From JAMXLJ01 sp036558745 (GTDB lineage: Bacteria; Actinomycetota; Acidimicrobiia; IMCC26256; JAMXLJ01), in the NCBI GenBank assembly GCA_036558745.1, contig DATBEZ010000081.1, positions 22,571 through 86,570 of the forward strand: a DNA stretch of 64,000 nt. Reading direction: 5' to 3'. A program made the translations under genes and the position numbers. The notes under the pieces are model-generated. The model was not told where the DNA came from and ran no database searches. It saw only the letters and a list, made by a program, of their open reading frames with translations. Shown piece by piece: positions 34,090-42,902 of the stretch (position 1 is its first letter; each line of letters opens with the position of its first letter).

Positions 34090-36090
34090 TCAGCGCCTGA
34101 GACCGCCTCGCGTACGCGACCGCAGGCCGAGGCCGACGAGCAACGCCACGAACGCGACGCCGACGGCTCCGGCCAGGTCGACCCCGGTGAACGGCAGGCC
34201 GAACATGTCGAAGAGGGTGTTGCCGCCGGACGGGTTGCCGCCGACGAGCGCCTGGGCCTCCGGGGTCGCCGGGACGCAGTGCACGCTGCCGTCGGGCTCG
34301 ACGACCTCGACCTGACTCGGACAGCGCGGCTGGCGGGAGACCTCCTCGGGCCGGTTGGTCGGGCCGCCGGCCAGCGGCACCTGACCCGGAGGACCCGACG
34401 GTGCGCCGACGGCGGGGGCGCCGGCCGCGGCGGGGTCGCCGGCTGCACGCGTCGACGCGCGGCGCGTGGTGGTCGCGGCTGCGGACAGCGGCGGGGGATC
34501 GGCGGACGCGAGCGGTGCGGCGAGCGGCGTCGACAGCGCGAGTCGCGGCGTCGTGACAGTCGGCGTCGCGAGGGACCGTGTCGCGAGGCGCGGCGTCGTG
34601 AGGGTCGGCGTCGTGATAGCGGGTGTCCTGAGCGTCGGCGCGGTCATCGCGGGCGTCGTGATCGTCGGTGTCGTGAGCTTCGGTGTGGCGATCGTCGGCA
34701 GTGTCAGCCTCGGGGTCGTGACCGCCGGAGCCGCGAGTCGCGGTGCTCCGAGGGTCGGTGCCGCGAGCGTCGGGGTCGTGAGCGTCGGTGTGGCGACGGG
34801 CGGGACCGTGACCGTGGGCGTCGACAGCGACGGCGCCGTGACCTTCGCGACCGAGAGTCGCGGCGCGGTGATCGTCGGTGTCGCGATGGTCGGCACCGTG
34901 AGGTTCGGTGTCGCGATGGTGGGCAGGGTCAGCCCCGACGCGTGCAGCGTCGGCGCGGTCAGCTCAGGGGTGGTCACCGACGGAACCGTGACCTTCGGTG
35001 TCGTGATCGTTGGCGCGGTGAGCTCGGGGGTCGTGACCGAGGGGACGGTCAACTTCGGCGTCCTCACCGACGGAACGGTGACCTTCGGTGTGGTGATGCT
35101 CGGGGTGTCGAGCTTGGGGGTCGTCACCGAGGGGACGGTCAGCTTCGGTGCGGCGCTCGTCGGTGCGTCGAGGTTGGGCGTCGCGATGGTCGGCAGGACG
35201 AGCTTCGGGGTCGCGACCGTCGGCGCGGTCAGCTTCGGCGTCGTCACCGACGGAACCGTGATCTTGGGCGTCGTGACGGGCGGCGTGGCGAGCTTCGGTG
35301 ACGCGAGCTGCCCTGCGGCGACCGTGGGCGCCGAGACGGAGGGCACCTTCACCGCCGGCGTCGACGTCGCGGGGACCTCGACGTGTGGTGCCGCGAGCTT
35401 CGGGACCGTGACGGTCGGTGTCGACGTCTTCGGCACGCTGATCGTCGGTGGCGTGACCGTTGGAGGGTCGAGCTTCGGGGTCGCGGCCTTCGGCGCGGTG
35501 ATCGGCGGGGTCGTCACCGAAGGCGTGTCCACGTGCGGTGCCGTCACCGGTGGCGTCGTGACCTTCGGTGTCGTGACCGTGGGCGTCGTGACCTTCGGTG
35601 TCGTGACCGTGGGTGTCGAGACCTTCGGTGTCGTCGCCTTGGGTGTCGTCGGCGTCGAAGCGCTCAGGTTCGGGGTCGCGATCGTCGGCACGACCAACTT
35701 GGGCGCCGTCGCGGTGCTCGACACCTTCTTGTTCGTCTGCGTCGGCGTGGGCGTCGCCGTCGAGGCCTCGCTCGCCGTCGCGGCCACGGTCTTGGTCGGC
35801 GCGGCCGTCGGGGACGTCGTCGCGGGCGTCGTGATCTTGGGCGTCGGTGCCGTCGTCGGGGGCGTGGTGACCGGTGGGACGGTCACCGACGTCGCCACGG
35901 TTGGTGCGCTCGCCGGCGCGCTGACGCCGACCGGTGTCGTCGTCGCGGTGGGCAGCGGGAGTCCGACCGCGCTCGCGGCGCCGGGGAAGGCGACCAGCGT
36001 CGCGGCGGCGGTGGCCGCGACGAGCGCGGCCGACGCGACGACCCCTGCGGGCCGGACGCGGGCTCGACGCGAACAGGGGGCACTGGCCAT
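34090..36090 (-). CDS. LPFTG cell-wall-anchored Thr/Pro-rich repeat protein
   Basis: 666 residues. A signal peptide ends in GAASA near residue 42. From about 130 to 516 the chain is an almost pure pentapeptide-period repeat of the type T-P-K-V-T / T-P-T-I-A, with Pro every five residues. A short non-repetitive module (CPSQVEVVEPDGSVHCVPA) precedes the sorting signal: LPFTG at 632-636, a hydrophobic helix and a basic tail RSRTRGGLRR. A sortase would cut between T and G and link it to the wall. The rod-like repeats would act as a stalk. ATG at 36090 has GGGAGGACC upstream. No sortase gene is in the window. Confidence 0.85.
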   Translation of the reverse strand: MASAPCSRRARVRPAGVVASAALVAATAAATLVAFPGAASAVGLPLPTATTTPVGVSAPASAPTVATSVTVPPVTTPPTTAPTPKITTPATTSPTAAPTKTVAATASEASTATPTPTQTNKKVSSTATAPKLVVPTIATPNLSASTPTTPKATTPKVSTPTVTTPKVTTPTVTTPKVTTPPVTAPHVDTPSVTTPPITAPKAATPKLDPPTVTPPTISVPKTSTPTVTVPKLAAPHVEVPATSTPAVKVPSVSAPTVAAGQLASPKLATPPVTTPKITVPSVTTPKLTAPTVATPKLVLPTIATPNLDAPTSAAPKLTVPSVTTPKLDTPSITTPKVTVPSVRTPKLTVPSVTTPELTAPTITTPKVTVPSVTTPELTAPTLHASGLTLPTIATPNLTVPTIATPTITAPRLSVAKVTAPSLSTPTVTVPPVATPTLTTPTLAAPTLGAPRLAAPAVTTPRLTLPTIATPKLTTPTITTPAMTAPTLRTPAITTPTLTTPRLATRSLATPTVTTPRLALSTPLAAPLASADPPPLSAAATTTRRASTRAAGDPAAAGAPAVGAPSGPPGQVPLAGGPTNRPEEVSRQPRCPSQVEVVEPDGSVHCVPATPEAQALVGGNPSGGNTLFDMFGLPFTGVDLAGAVGVAFVALLVGLGLRSRTRGGLRR
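34543..35703 (-). repeat. 15-bp-period coding repeats of the LPFTG protein
   Basis: About 77 imperfect copies of a 15-bp unit encoding five residues (typically V-T-T-P-K or I-A-T-P-x). Some neighbouring copies are nearly identical at DNA level, others have diverged. Period and copy number suggest growth by slippage or unequal crossing-over. Confidence 0.85.
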
Positions 36091-36282
36091 GGCGGTCCTC
36101 CCGGGCCGGAGTCGGTCGTGCTCGATGCATGGCGTGCCCGTTTCGCCCAAAATCTGAACATGAAGAACACCTTGCGCACGCGCGCCCACGCAACGTGACA
36201 ACGCGCGCCGTCATGTGGTCATCGCACACGGCGGTGCCGCGGTGATCCGGCGCTGGCGCGCGCCCGGCGCGGCACGAAATAT

Positions 36283-36294
36283 TTGCTCGAGCAA
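36283..36294. promoter_or_regulatory. 12-bp palindrome upstream of the pirin gene
   Basis: TTGCTC followed by GAGCAA, 60 bp before the GTG of pirin and followed at 36296 by TATGTT, a possible -10 box. It may be an operator; no candidate regulator is linked. Confidence 0.5.
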
Positions 36295-36354
36295 CTATGT
36301 TCGATTCAGGGTAGACGGCGCCCGCACTCGTCGAGGCGCCCGAAGGGAGCTCCC

Positions 36355-37320
36355 GTGCCTGCCGTGACCGTTCCCGACGTCCTGACCCTGCCGGCCATCC
36401 GCCGTCTCGACGCCGCGACCACCGAAGAGCGTCCGGTCGTGTCGATCACGACGGCGCCGAGCGGCTACGAGGGTCTCGGCTTCCCCGTCCGTCGCGCGTT
36501 CGCCGGTGTCGAGCCGCAACTGCTCGATCCGTTCGTGCACATGGACCAGATGGGTGAGGTCGAGTACGCGCCGGGTGAGCCGAAGGGCACCGACTGGCAC
36601 CCGCACCGCGGCTTCGAGACCGTCACCTACATGATCGACGGCACGTTCCAACACCAGGACTCGACCGGTGGCGGCGGGCTGATCACCGACGGTGCCACCC
36701 AGTGGATGACCGCGGGCGGCGGCATCCTCCACATCGAGACGCCGCCGAGCGAGCTCGTCGCCAGCGGTGGCCTGTTCCATGGGATCCAGCTGTGGGTGAA
36801 TTTGCCGTCGGACCAGAAGTGGGTGGCGCCGCGCTACCAGGGGATCGAGCCCGGGAAGGTGACGCTGCTGCGCTCGGACGACGGCGGCGCGCTCGTGCGC
36901 GTGGTCGCGGGTGAGGTCGACGGCAAGGCCGGTCCCGGTTCGACGCACACGCCGATCGTGATGGTGCACGCGACGCTGAGCCCGGGCGCGCAGCTCACGC
37001 TGCCGTGGCCGCAGGACTTCAACGCGTTGGCGTACGTGCTCGCGGGTCGCGGCAGCGCGGCGACGCAACGGCGCCCGATCGCGACGGGTCAGCTCGCGGT
37101 GTTCGGTGACGGTGACGCGTTCACGCTCGCGGCCGACACCACCCAGGACACCAACGCGCCGAACCTCGACGTGCTGTTGCTCGGCGGACGCCCGATCCGC
37201 GAGCCCGTCGTCTGGTACGGACCGTTCGTCATGAACACGAAGGCCGAGATCGTGCAGGCGCTCGAGGACTTCGAGGCCGGTCGCATGGGCACGGTGCCGG
37301 CGGAGCACCTGCGCCCGTGA
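36355..37320 (+). CDS. Pirin family protein
   Basis: 321 residues, a bicupin. The pirin N-terminal cupin carries DPFVHMDQMG, then the H-x-H-x-G-F-E-T metal-ligand motif in DWHPHRGFETVTYMIDG and QHQDSTGGGGLITDGATQWMTAG. The C-terminal cupin (Pirin_C) follows at about 200. The protein binds a metal ion; bacterial pirins include quercetin 2,3-dioxygenases and pyruvate dehydrogenase modulators. GTG at 36355 has GAAGGGAG upstream. The gene ends at hairpin A2, facing the penicillin-acylase-like gene. Confidence 0.88.
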   Translation: MPAVTVPDVLTLPAIRRLDAATTEERPVVSITTAPSGYEGLGFPVRRAFAGVEPQLLDPFVHMDQMGEVEYAPGEPKGTDWHPHRGFETVTYMIDGTFQHQDSTGGGGLITDGATQWMTAGGGILHIETPPSELVASGGLFHGIQLWVNLPSDQKWVAPRYQGIEPGKVTLLRSDDGGALVRVVAGEVDGKAGPGSTHTPIVMVHATLSPGAQLTLPWPQDFNALAYVLAGRGSAATQRRPIATGQLAVFGDGDAFTLAADTTQDTNAPNLDVLLLGGRPIREPVVWYGPFVMNTKAEIVQALEDFEAGRMGTVPAEHLRP

Positions 37321-37332
37321 CCGGAACTCATT

Positions 37333-37375
37333 GATGCGGCACTGAGCGTCGGCTTCCGACGCTCAGTGCCGCATC
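37333..37375. terminator. Hairpin A2 (GATGCGGCA family) at a convergent junction
   Basis: A perfect 20-bp stem (outer GATGCGGCAC, inner TGAGCGTCGG) with the 3-nt loop CTT. It fills the gap between the pirin stop and the stop of the acylase gene on the other strand, so it can terminate both. The outer nine pairs match hairpin A1 at 6742. Confidence 0.85.
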
Positions 37376-37386
37376 TCGGGTACGGG

Positions 37387-39771
37387 TCAGTCGTCGAACG
37401 CGACGACCTGTTGGAACGTCGGCCGGTTGACGGCCTGGATCGTGTTCGGCAGGAGTCCCGGGACGAACGTCGTGCGCCCGGCCGGCGCGCGCCACGCGTT
37501 GGGATCCGGGCCTTGCTGCGCGGCCAGCGCGTCGCCGGCCTGCTTCATCGCGTTCCACAGCGCGGCGCGGCACGCGCCGAGATCTCCCGTGCCGCAATAG
37601 GCGCGGCTGTACGGACCGGCGACGTGCTCACCGAGGAGCGCGCGCAGGTCCTTGCTGAGGTAGCCGCCGACGCCGGTGTGGGGAATGGCGTCGAGCAGCG
37701 GGCCGAGCACGGGTCGCAGCGCCGCGTCCCAGAGTCGCGGCCATGCCGCGTCGAGCGCGGCCGCGCCCGGGTCGTCGACCTTGCCGTCACTGTTGCGGTC
37801 GAGCCGGCTCGCGCCGCGCTGCAGCCACGACGTGATGAGCTGCGCGGTGGCGCGTGTGCGTGCGTCCGGTGCGGGGCCGGTGGCGAGCACGCGCGCGATG
37901 ATCGGCCACACGAGCACGGCGCGGTCGTCCTGCGTCGCGGCCTTGTTCATCACCGACGCCACGTCCTCGAGCCGGCTCCGTCGGTTGAACGGGGCGAAGA
38001 GCTGGACGTGTTGCACGGGTCCGAACCCCCAGTTGTCGTCGGCGGCACCCCAGCCGGGGGCCTGCTTGTTGTTCCAGTTCAGGAAGAGGCCGAGGTCCGG
38101 ATCGCTGCCGTGCGGGTGCGCGTCCTGGTCGAGGAAGCCGCGCCACTCCCACTGACCCGTTCCCAGGGTCGGCAGGCTGGGATCGGTTCCGGGAGCACGG
38201 ATGGGGAGCCGTCCCGAGGAGAAGTACGAGACGTGCTCGTCGTCGACGTAGAACCAGTTGAACGTGTACTCGATCTTGTTCGCGATCCGCTGGAACGACG
38301 ACGGGCCGTGCGCCTTGTTCTCGTTGAGCAGCTCGAAGCCGATCGCGCTCGCGGGTTCACGGCCACGCGTCGACCGCTGGGTCGTGATCGCGTAGGGCTT
38401 TCCGTTCACGGTGACCGTGCCGCTCACGGGGCCGTGCATGGTCTGGCGGTAGACGACCTCCTGGTCGGGCTGCCCGCCCGCGCCGTGCAGGACCCCCGCG
38501 TCGAAGGTCGTCATCGCCACGCACCGACCCTTGAACAGGTAGTGGTCGCTGGTGCGCGTCGGCGTCGAGCCGTCGGGGTTGCAGAGCTGGTCGAGGAACT
38601 GGTCGATGTTGTCCGACTCCGCCGACGTCGCGCTCCACGCGTAGTTCTTGCCCCGGCCGAGCTCGACGTAGAGCGACGTGCCCGGGAACGACGCACCGCG
38701 CGCGTCGAGACCGCCGCCGTGGAGGTCGAGCTCCATCAGGATCTCGGGGTAGTAGTAGCCGACCTGCGGGCCCATCACGGCGAGCGGCTTCCCGGTCGCC
38801 GAACGTCCGGCCTTGACCAGCAACGCGTTCGACATGTGCTGCTTGGGCGTGAGCGCGGAGACCGCCTGGAGCGAGCCGGCGTCGACCACGGGCGAGCCCG
38901 GTGTCGGTCCGGTCGGCACGGGCTCGTAGTCGAAGCGGCGTGTGAGCGTCGTCGGGGCCTCGGGGTCCTGCTGCTCGCGCAGATCGCGGAACATCGCGGT
39001 GCCCTGCGCCGTGCCGAACGTGGCCCGGAAGCGCGCGAGGAGCTCGGAGTTCGCGGCCTCGGTGCCGCCGCCACGACCGAACACCGCGCCGATCAGTGCG
39101 CTCGAGGCGAGGACGTCGTTGCGCGTCCACTGCTTCGCGGGGTTGTGGTGCGCGGTGTAGAACGCGTTGATGCCGGCGACGTACGCGTCGACGTCGGCGA
39201 GCACCTGGCGCCCGTCGGGGCCCGAGTCCTCCAGCACCTTCGCCTGGTTCGCGAGGAACTGCTCGGTCGCGGGTGAGGAATCGAAGGTGCGGAGCGACTG
39301 TGCGAGCGAGAACGCGTCGAGCCCCGGCGCGTCGAGCGCCGCGAGGCGCGCCGGTCCGCGCAGCGTCTCGATCAGCAAGCCGCGGTCCTCGGCGGTCACC
39401 CAACCCGCGCCGAACTCGGTGTCGGAACGCGTCGCGCCGAACACGTGCGGCACGTCGTAGGCGTCACGGAAGATGCGCAGCCCCGAGCGGGGCGTGCTCT
39501 CCGGCGTGCCCGAGGTGTCGTTGAGCTTCTCGTCCTTGAAGTAGGTGGTGAGGTCGCTCGCGGTCACGTGGTCGAACTTCGACGCGAGCCCGTCGTAGAG
39601 CGGGATCTGGTCGACCGAGTGGGCGTCGGGCGGCACCGCGCCGGACTCGCCCGGCACGAGCACGTTGCGGACGATGCTCTGCGGTCGCGCTCCGGCTCCG
39701 GTCGGTACGAGCGCGAGCAGCGTCGCGCTCAGGACGACGCAGACGAACGTGGCGAACCAACGTCGCGACAC
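37387..39771 (-). CDS. Secreted penicillin-amidase-family (Ntn, S45) acylase
   Basis: 794 residues. A signal peptide (FATFVCVVLSATLLALVPTG) is followed by the S45 alpha chain (RIFRDAYDVPHVFGATRSD, GAGWVTAEDRGLLIETLRG). The maturation site is at QHMSNALLVKAG, with Ser314 as the likely N-terminal nucleophile of the beta chain after self-cleavage. GKPLAVMGPQVGYYYPEI and MHGPVSGTV are further family blocks. The substrate may be a lactone or N-acyl compound, including acyl-homoserine lactones; this cannot be read from sequence. GTG at 39771 has GGGGGAGG upstream. Confidence 0.88.
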   Translation of the reverse strand: MSRRWFATFVCVVLSATLLALVPTGAGARPQSIVRNVLVPGESGAVPPDAHSVDQIPLYDGLASKFDHVTASDLTTYFKDEKLNDTSGTPESTPRSGLRIFRDAYDVPHVFGATRSDTEFGAGWVTAEDRGLLIETLRGPARLAALDAPGLDAFSLAQSLRTFDSSPATEQFLANQAKVLEDSGPDGRQVLADVDAYVAGINAFYTAHHNPAKQWTRNDVLASSALIGAVFGRGGGTEAANSELLARFRATFGTAQGTAMFRDLREQQDPEAPTTLTRRFDYEPVPTGPTPGSPVVDAGSLQAVSALTPKQHMSNALLVKAGRSATGKPLAVMGPQVGYYYPEILMELDLHGGGLDARGASFPGTSLYVELGRGKNYAWSATSAESDNIDQFLDQLCNPDGSTPTRTSDHYLFKGRCVAMTTFDAGVLHGAGGQPDQEVVYRQTMHGPVSGTVTVNGKPYAITTQRSTRGREPASAIGFELLNENKAHGPSSFQRIANKIEYTFNWFYVDDEHVSYFSSGRLPIRAPGTDPSLPTLGTGQWEWRGFLDQDAHPHGSDPDLGLFLNWNNKQAPGWGAADDNWGFGPVQHVQLFAPFNRRSRLEDVASVMNKAATQDDRAVLVWPIIARVLATGPAPDARTRATAQLITSWLQRGASRLDRNSDGKVDDPGAAALDAAWPRLWDAALRPVLGPLLDAIPHTGVGGYLSKDLRALLGEHVAGPYSRAYCGTGDLGACRAALWNAMKQAGDALAAQQGPDPNAWRAPAGRTTFVPGLLPNTIQAVNRPTFQQVVAFDD

Positions 39772-39855
39772 GGTGCCTCCCCCCTCGGCACGGCCGGTCC
39801 CCCGACCACGCCCGACCATCCTCGCAGGTCGGCACCGGTCCGGGACAGCTATGCC

Positions 39856-40323
39856 TTAGGACGGCGCGGCCTGCCGTCGCGACGTCCGGAACGCGACGAC
39901 CGCGAGGGCGAGGAGCACCACGTCGCCCACGAACGCCTCGACGTGGTCTCTCGTCGCGCGGCGCGCCGTCGGGCGGATGCACGTGCACATGACCGGCGTG
40001 CCCCGTATCCACGCCGCGACGCTTACCGCGGTGGCCGCGCCCGCGACGACGAGCGCGAGCCACGCGCCGACGCGGGCGGTTCGGCGGCCCGCGAGCGCGA
40101 CCGCGGTGACGAGCGCCGCGACACACCACGTCAACGCCATCGCGCGTGCGGCACCGTCGGGCACGAGCCCGCTGTCGGCGACGGTCCGGGCGAACGTCGA
40201 GAGTCGCCACGCGCCGGCGGCTCCGGCCCACGCGAACACGAGCGCGAGCACGTACCTCGTCGCGCGACCGACGTCAGCGGCGGTCGGCGGACGCGGCGAC
40301 GTTCCCCGAGGCGCGGTCTGCAC
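39856..40323 (-). CDS. MauE/DoxX-like four-helix membrane protein
   Basis: 155 residues with four hydrophobic helices (RYVLALVFAWAGAAGAWRL, ALTWCVAALVTAVALAG, GAWLALVVAGAATAVSVAAW, VGDVVLLALAVVAFRTS) and a C-x-C in a loop (VMCTCIRP). This layout is that of MauE, a subunit linked to disulfide formation in methylamine dehydrogenase. No mau genes are nearby, so the role is open. The GTG start at 40323 lacks a clear ribosome site; the gene is divergent from the DMT transporter. Confidence 0.6.
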   Translation of the reverse strand: MQTAPRGTSPRPPTAADVGRATRYVLALVFAWAGAAGAWRLSTFARTVADSGLVPDGAARAMALTWCVAALVTAVALAGRRTARVGAWLALVVAGAATAVSVAAWIRGTPVMCTCIRPTARRATRDHVEAFVGDVVLLALAVVAFRTSRRQAAPS

Positions 40324-40405
40324 GGACCGAGTCTCGCGTGGGGAGCGGTTCAGACGCTGAACACCCCGTGGCGCGATTTTCCCCCGTCTTGCCCGGCGCT
40401 GCCGG

Positions 40406-40411
40406 TATCGT
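40406..40411 (+). promoter_or_regulatory. -10 box TATCGT, leaderless type
   Basis: TATCGT ends 7 nt before the GTG at 40419 and no ribosome site intervenes. Confidence 0.6.
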
Positions 40412-40418
40412 CGATCGC

Positions 40419-41336
40419 GTGAGCGCGCACGACCTCGAGGTGGTCCTCCTCTCGCTCGCGGCGGCGCTCTTCTTCGCGACCAGCAACGTGCTCGAGCAGC
40501 GCTCTGCCCGCACCGTTCCCGACGAGCAGGCGATGCGCCCAGGGCTCGTCGTCGCCCTCGTGCACCAACGGCGTTGGTTGCTCGGGATCGCTTCCGACGT
40601 GTCGGGCTACATCTGCCAGGCCGCCGCGCTCGGCATCGGACTGCTCATCGTCGTGCAACCGATCCTCGCCACCGGACTGCTGTTCTCGCTCGCGATCGAC
40701 GTCGCCACCTCGCGCCGGCGCCTGCGCCCGACCGAATGGATCACCGCGGCGCTGCTCGCGTCGGCGCTCGGGCTCTTCCTCTCCGAGTCGTCACCCGGTG
40801 GCGGCGCGGCCCGCACGCCGTGGCCCGATTGGGTGCTGCCCCTGGCCATCATCTCGTCGGTCGTGCTCGTCTGTGTCGCCGTCGGCATGCGCTCGACGGG
40901 ATCGGTGCGCGCGTCGTTGCTCGCGCTGTCGGCCGGCATCATGTTCGGGGTCACCGCGCCGTTGACGAAGGCGTTCGTGCATCTGCTTGGCGGCGGCCCG
41001 GTCACCGTGCTGACGAATTGGGAGCCCTACGGGCTCGCGGTGTTCTCGATCGCCGGCTTCCTGGTGCAGCAGACCGCGTTCCAGGCCGGTGAGCTCGAGG
41101 CGTCGGTACCGTTCCTCGAGACCGCCGAGCCGGTCGTCGCGTCGATCATCGGCGTCGTGCTGCTCGGCGAGCGTCTGCACGCGGCGACTTTCACCGACAA
41201 GGCGCTGATCGCGCTGTCGATCGCCACGATGATCGTGTGCGCGGTGTCCCTGGCCCGCTCCCAGGCGATTCGCGAGGAGAGCCAGCACATCACGGAGTCG
41301 CTGCCCGAGCCGGGCGGCTCGCCGTCGCCGGCCTGA
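40419..41336 (+). CDS. DMT-superfamily (EamA-like) transporter
   Basis: 305 residues with about nine to ten hydrophobic helices in two related halves (LLSLAAALFFATSNVLEQ.., then IMFGVTAPLTKAFVHLLG..), as in drug/metabolite transporters. The motif FLETAEPVVASIIGVVLLGE near the end is the EamA C-terminal signature. The substrate is unknown. The GTG start at 40419 has no ribosome site but follows a TATCGT box by 7 nt. A perfect 12-bp hairpin follows the stop. Confidence 0.85.
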   Translation: MSAHDLEVVLLSLAAALFFATSNVLEQRSARTVPDEQAMRPGLVVALVHQRRWLLGIASDVSGYICQAAALGIGLLIVVQPILATGLLFSLAIDVATSRRRLRPTEWITAALLASALGLFLSESSPGGGAARTPWPDWVLPLAIISSVVLVCVAVGMRSTGSVRASLLALSAGIMFGVTAPLTKAFVHLLGGGPVTVLTNWEPYGLAVFSIAGFLVQQTAFQAGELEASVPFLETAEPVVASIIGVVLLGERLHAATFTDKALIALSIATMIVCAVSLARSQAIREESQHITESLPEPGGSPSPA

Positions 41337-41375
41337 CCGCGCGTCGCGACACACGCGAAGGTCCGCGACGCGCGG
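41337..41375. terminator. Terminator-like hairpin after DMT gene
   Basis: Perfect 12-bp stem (CCGCGCGTCGCG and its complement) with a 15-nt loop, starting 1 base after the DMT transporter stop. Confidence 0.6.
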
Positions 41376-41414
41376 AATTCCCGTCAGTACAGTGACCCGA
41401 TCGTCCGGCGTCCC

Positions 41415-42803
41415 GTGTCCAAGGTCCAGCTGTGGTGGCGACGGTACGTCGCCGCGCTCGGGTTGACGGTGCTCGTCATCGTCGTCGGCATCGTCGGCAC
41501 GAACGTTGCCGTCGACATGAAGCTGGCGCGCATCACGCGCGTTCGTCTCGACGAGGCATCGGCGTCCGGCTCGGTCAGCAACTTCCTCGTCATCGGGTCC
41601 GACACGCGCGCGTTCGTCGACAGCGCGCAGGATGCGAGCCAGTTCGGCAGCGCGACGAGCCAACGTGGGCAGCGTTCCGACACGATGATGATCGTCCACG
41701 TCGATCCCAAGCGGAAGCGAAACCTCGTCGTCTCGATCCCACGCGACCTCGTCGTCGACATCCCGGGGCGCGGCTCGCAACGCATCAACGCGGCGTTCAA
41801 CGACGGACCGCAAAAGGTGATCGACACGGTGAAGGCCAACTTCGGTGTGCGCATCCAGCACTACGTCGAGGTCGACTTCGCCGCGTTCCAGGGCATCGTG
41901 AACGCGATCGGCCGCGTGCCGGTGTACTTCCCGTACCCGGCCCGCGACCGGAAGTCGGGCCTCGACGTTCCGGTCGCGGGTTGCCAGGCGCTCGACGGTC
42001 GCCAAGCGCTCGCGTACGTGCGCTCGCGCTACCTCGAGTACCGCATCGACGGCCGGTGGCGGGACGCGAGCCCCCGCGCCGACCTCGACCGCATCGACCG
42101 CCAGCACGAGTTCGTGCGCAAGCTCGCGGACACGGCGGTCCGGGCGGGGATGAGCAACCCGCTCACCGCGAGCCGTATCGTCGACCGCATCGTCGCCAAG
42201 CTCACGGTGGACACGAAGATGAGCCGGGGCGACCTGCTCGGGTTGGTCAACGCGTTCCGCAAGGTCGATCCGAACGCGCCCGGCGCGCTCGAGATGGTGA
42301 CGCTGCCGAACGAGCCCGGCAGCGGGGGCACGTTGCAGCTGAAGCAGCCCGACGCCGAGGCGATGCTGGCGCGGTTGCGCGACGACGGGAAGCATCACGC
42401 CGACGTCGTGTCGGTGAAGCCCGGTGACGTGCGGGTGCAGGTGCTCAACGCGTCGGGGACGACGGGCCTCGCGGGCCGGACCCTCGACGAGCTCGAGCGA
42501 GCCGGGTTCGTCGGCGCGGGCGCCGGCAACACGTCGGGCGCGACAGGGACGAGCGTGCGCTACGCGACCGGCGCGGCCGACAAGGCCGCGCTCGTGCAGG
42601 CGCGGCTCGGGCGCGGTGAGCTCGTCGGCGACGACACGCTCGGCGCCGACGCGGACGTCGTCGTGGTCCTCGGTACCGACGCCACCGGGCACGCTGCACC
42701 CGCGCCGGGCGCGGGCCAGGCTTCGACGCCGGGCGCGGCCGCGACGCCGGCGCAGCACCCGGCGCCGGCGCAGCACCCGGCGCCGGCCGCGCCGGCCTGC
42801 TGA
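41415..42803 (+). CDS. LytR-CpsA-Psr (LCP) family glycopolymer transferase with LytR_C domain
   Basis: 462 residues. One N-terminal TM helix (VAALGLTVLVIVVGIVGTNVA) is followed by the LCP domain (FLVIGSDTRAFV, SDTMMIVHVDPKRKRNLVVSIPRDLVVDI, INAAFNDGPQKVIDTVKANFGV, HYVEVDFAAFQGIVNAIGRV). A C-terminal LytR_C domain (VRVQVLNASGTTGLAGRTLDELERAGF) comes next, then an Ala/Pro/His tail. LCP enzymes attach arabinogalactan, teichoic-acid-like or capsular polymers to peptidoglycan at the outer membrane face. Two Arg (IPRD; YVRSRYLEYR) are the expected phosphate-binding residues. GTG at 41415. Confidence 0.93.
   Translation: MSKVQLWWRRYVAALGLTVLVIVVGIVGTNVAVDMKLARITRVRLDEASASGSVSNFLVIGSDTRAFVDSAQDASQFGSATSQRGQRSDTMMIVHVDPKRKRNLVVSIPRDLVVDIPGRGSQRINAAFNDGPQKVIDTVKANFGVRIQHYVEVDFAAFQGIVNAIGRVPVYFPYPARDRKSGLDVPVAGCQALDGRQALAYVRSRYLEYRIDGRWRDASPRADLDRIDRQHEFVRKLADTAVRAGMSNPLTASRIVDRIVAKLTVDTKMSRGDLLGLVNAFRKVDPNAPGALEMVTLPNEPGSGGTLQLKQPDAEAMLARLRDDGKHHADVVSVKPGDVRVQVLNASGTTGLAGRTLDELERAGFVGAGAGNTSGATGTSVRYATGAADKAALVQARLGRGELVGDDTLGADADVVVVLGTDATGHAAPAPGAGQASTPGAAATPAQHPAPAQHPAPAAPAC
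42747..42787 (+). repeat. 18-bp tandem duplication in the LCP tail
   Basis: Two exact 18-bp copies, at 42747 and 42765, followed by a partial third. They encode AQHPAP twice at the extreme C-terminus. Recent slippage in a low-complexity tail. Confidence 0.8.
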
Positions 42804-42902
42804 CCCTCGCGACCGCTCACGTCGGATCACGAGGCCCTCGCTCTGGCGCCCCGGTGACCGCATCGGTACCGTGCCGCGAGGGTTCTGCAAAGGGGGAGTT
42901 CC

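Noticed and set aside
34543..35703. Regular 15-bp period considered as a CRISPR array
   Set aside because: Units are contiguous, have no spacers, and are in frame in a protein with a signal peptide and an LPFTG tail.
34466..36157. A 563-residue plus-strand frame of V-G-V-type repeats
   Set aside because: It is the antisense shadow of the Thr/Pro repeats in the LPFTG protein; repeat codons happen to lack stops on the other strand. No ribosome site or signal peptide.
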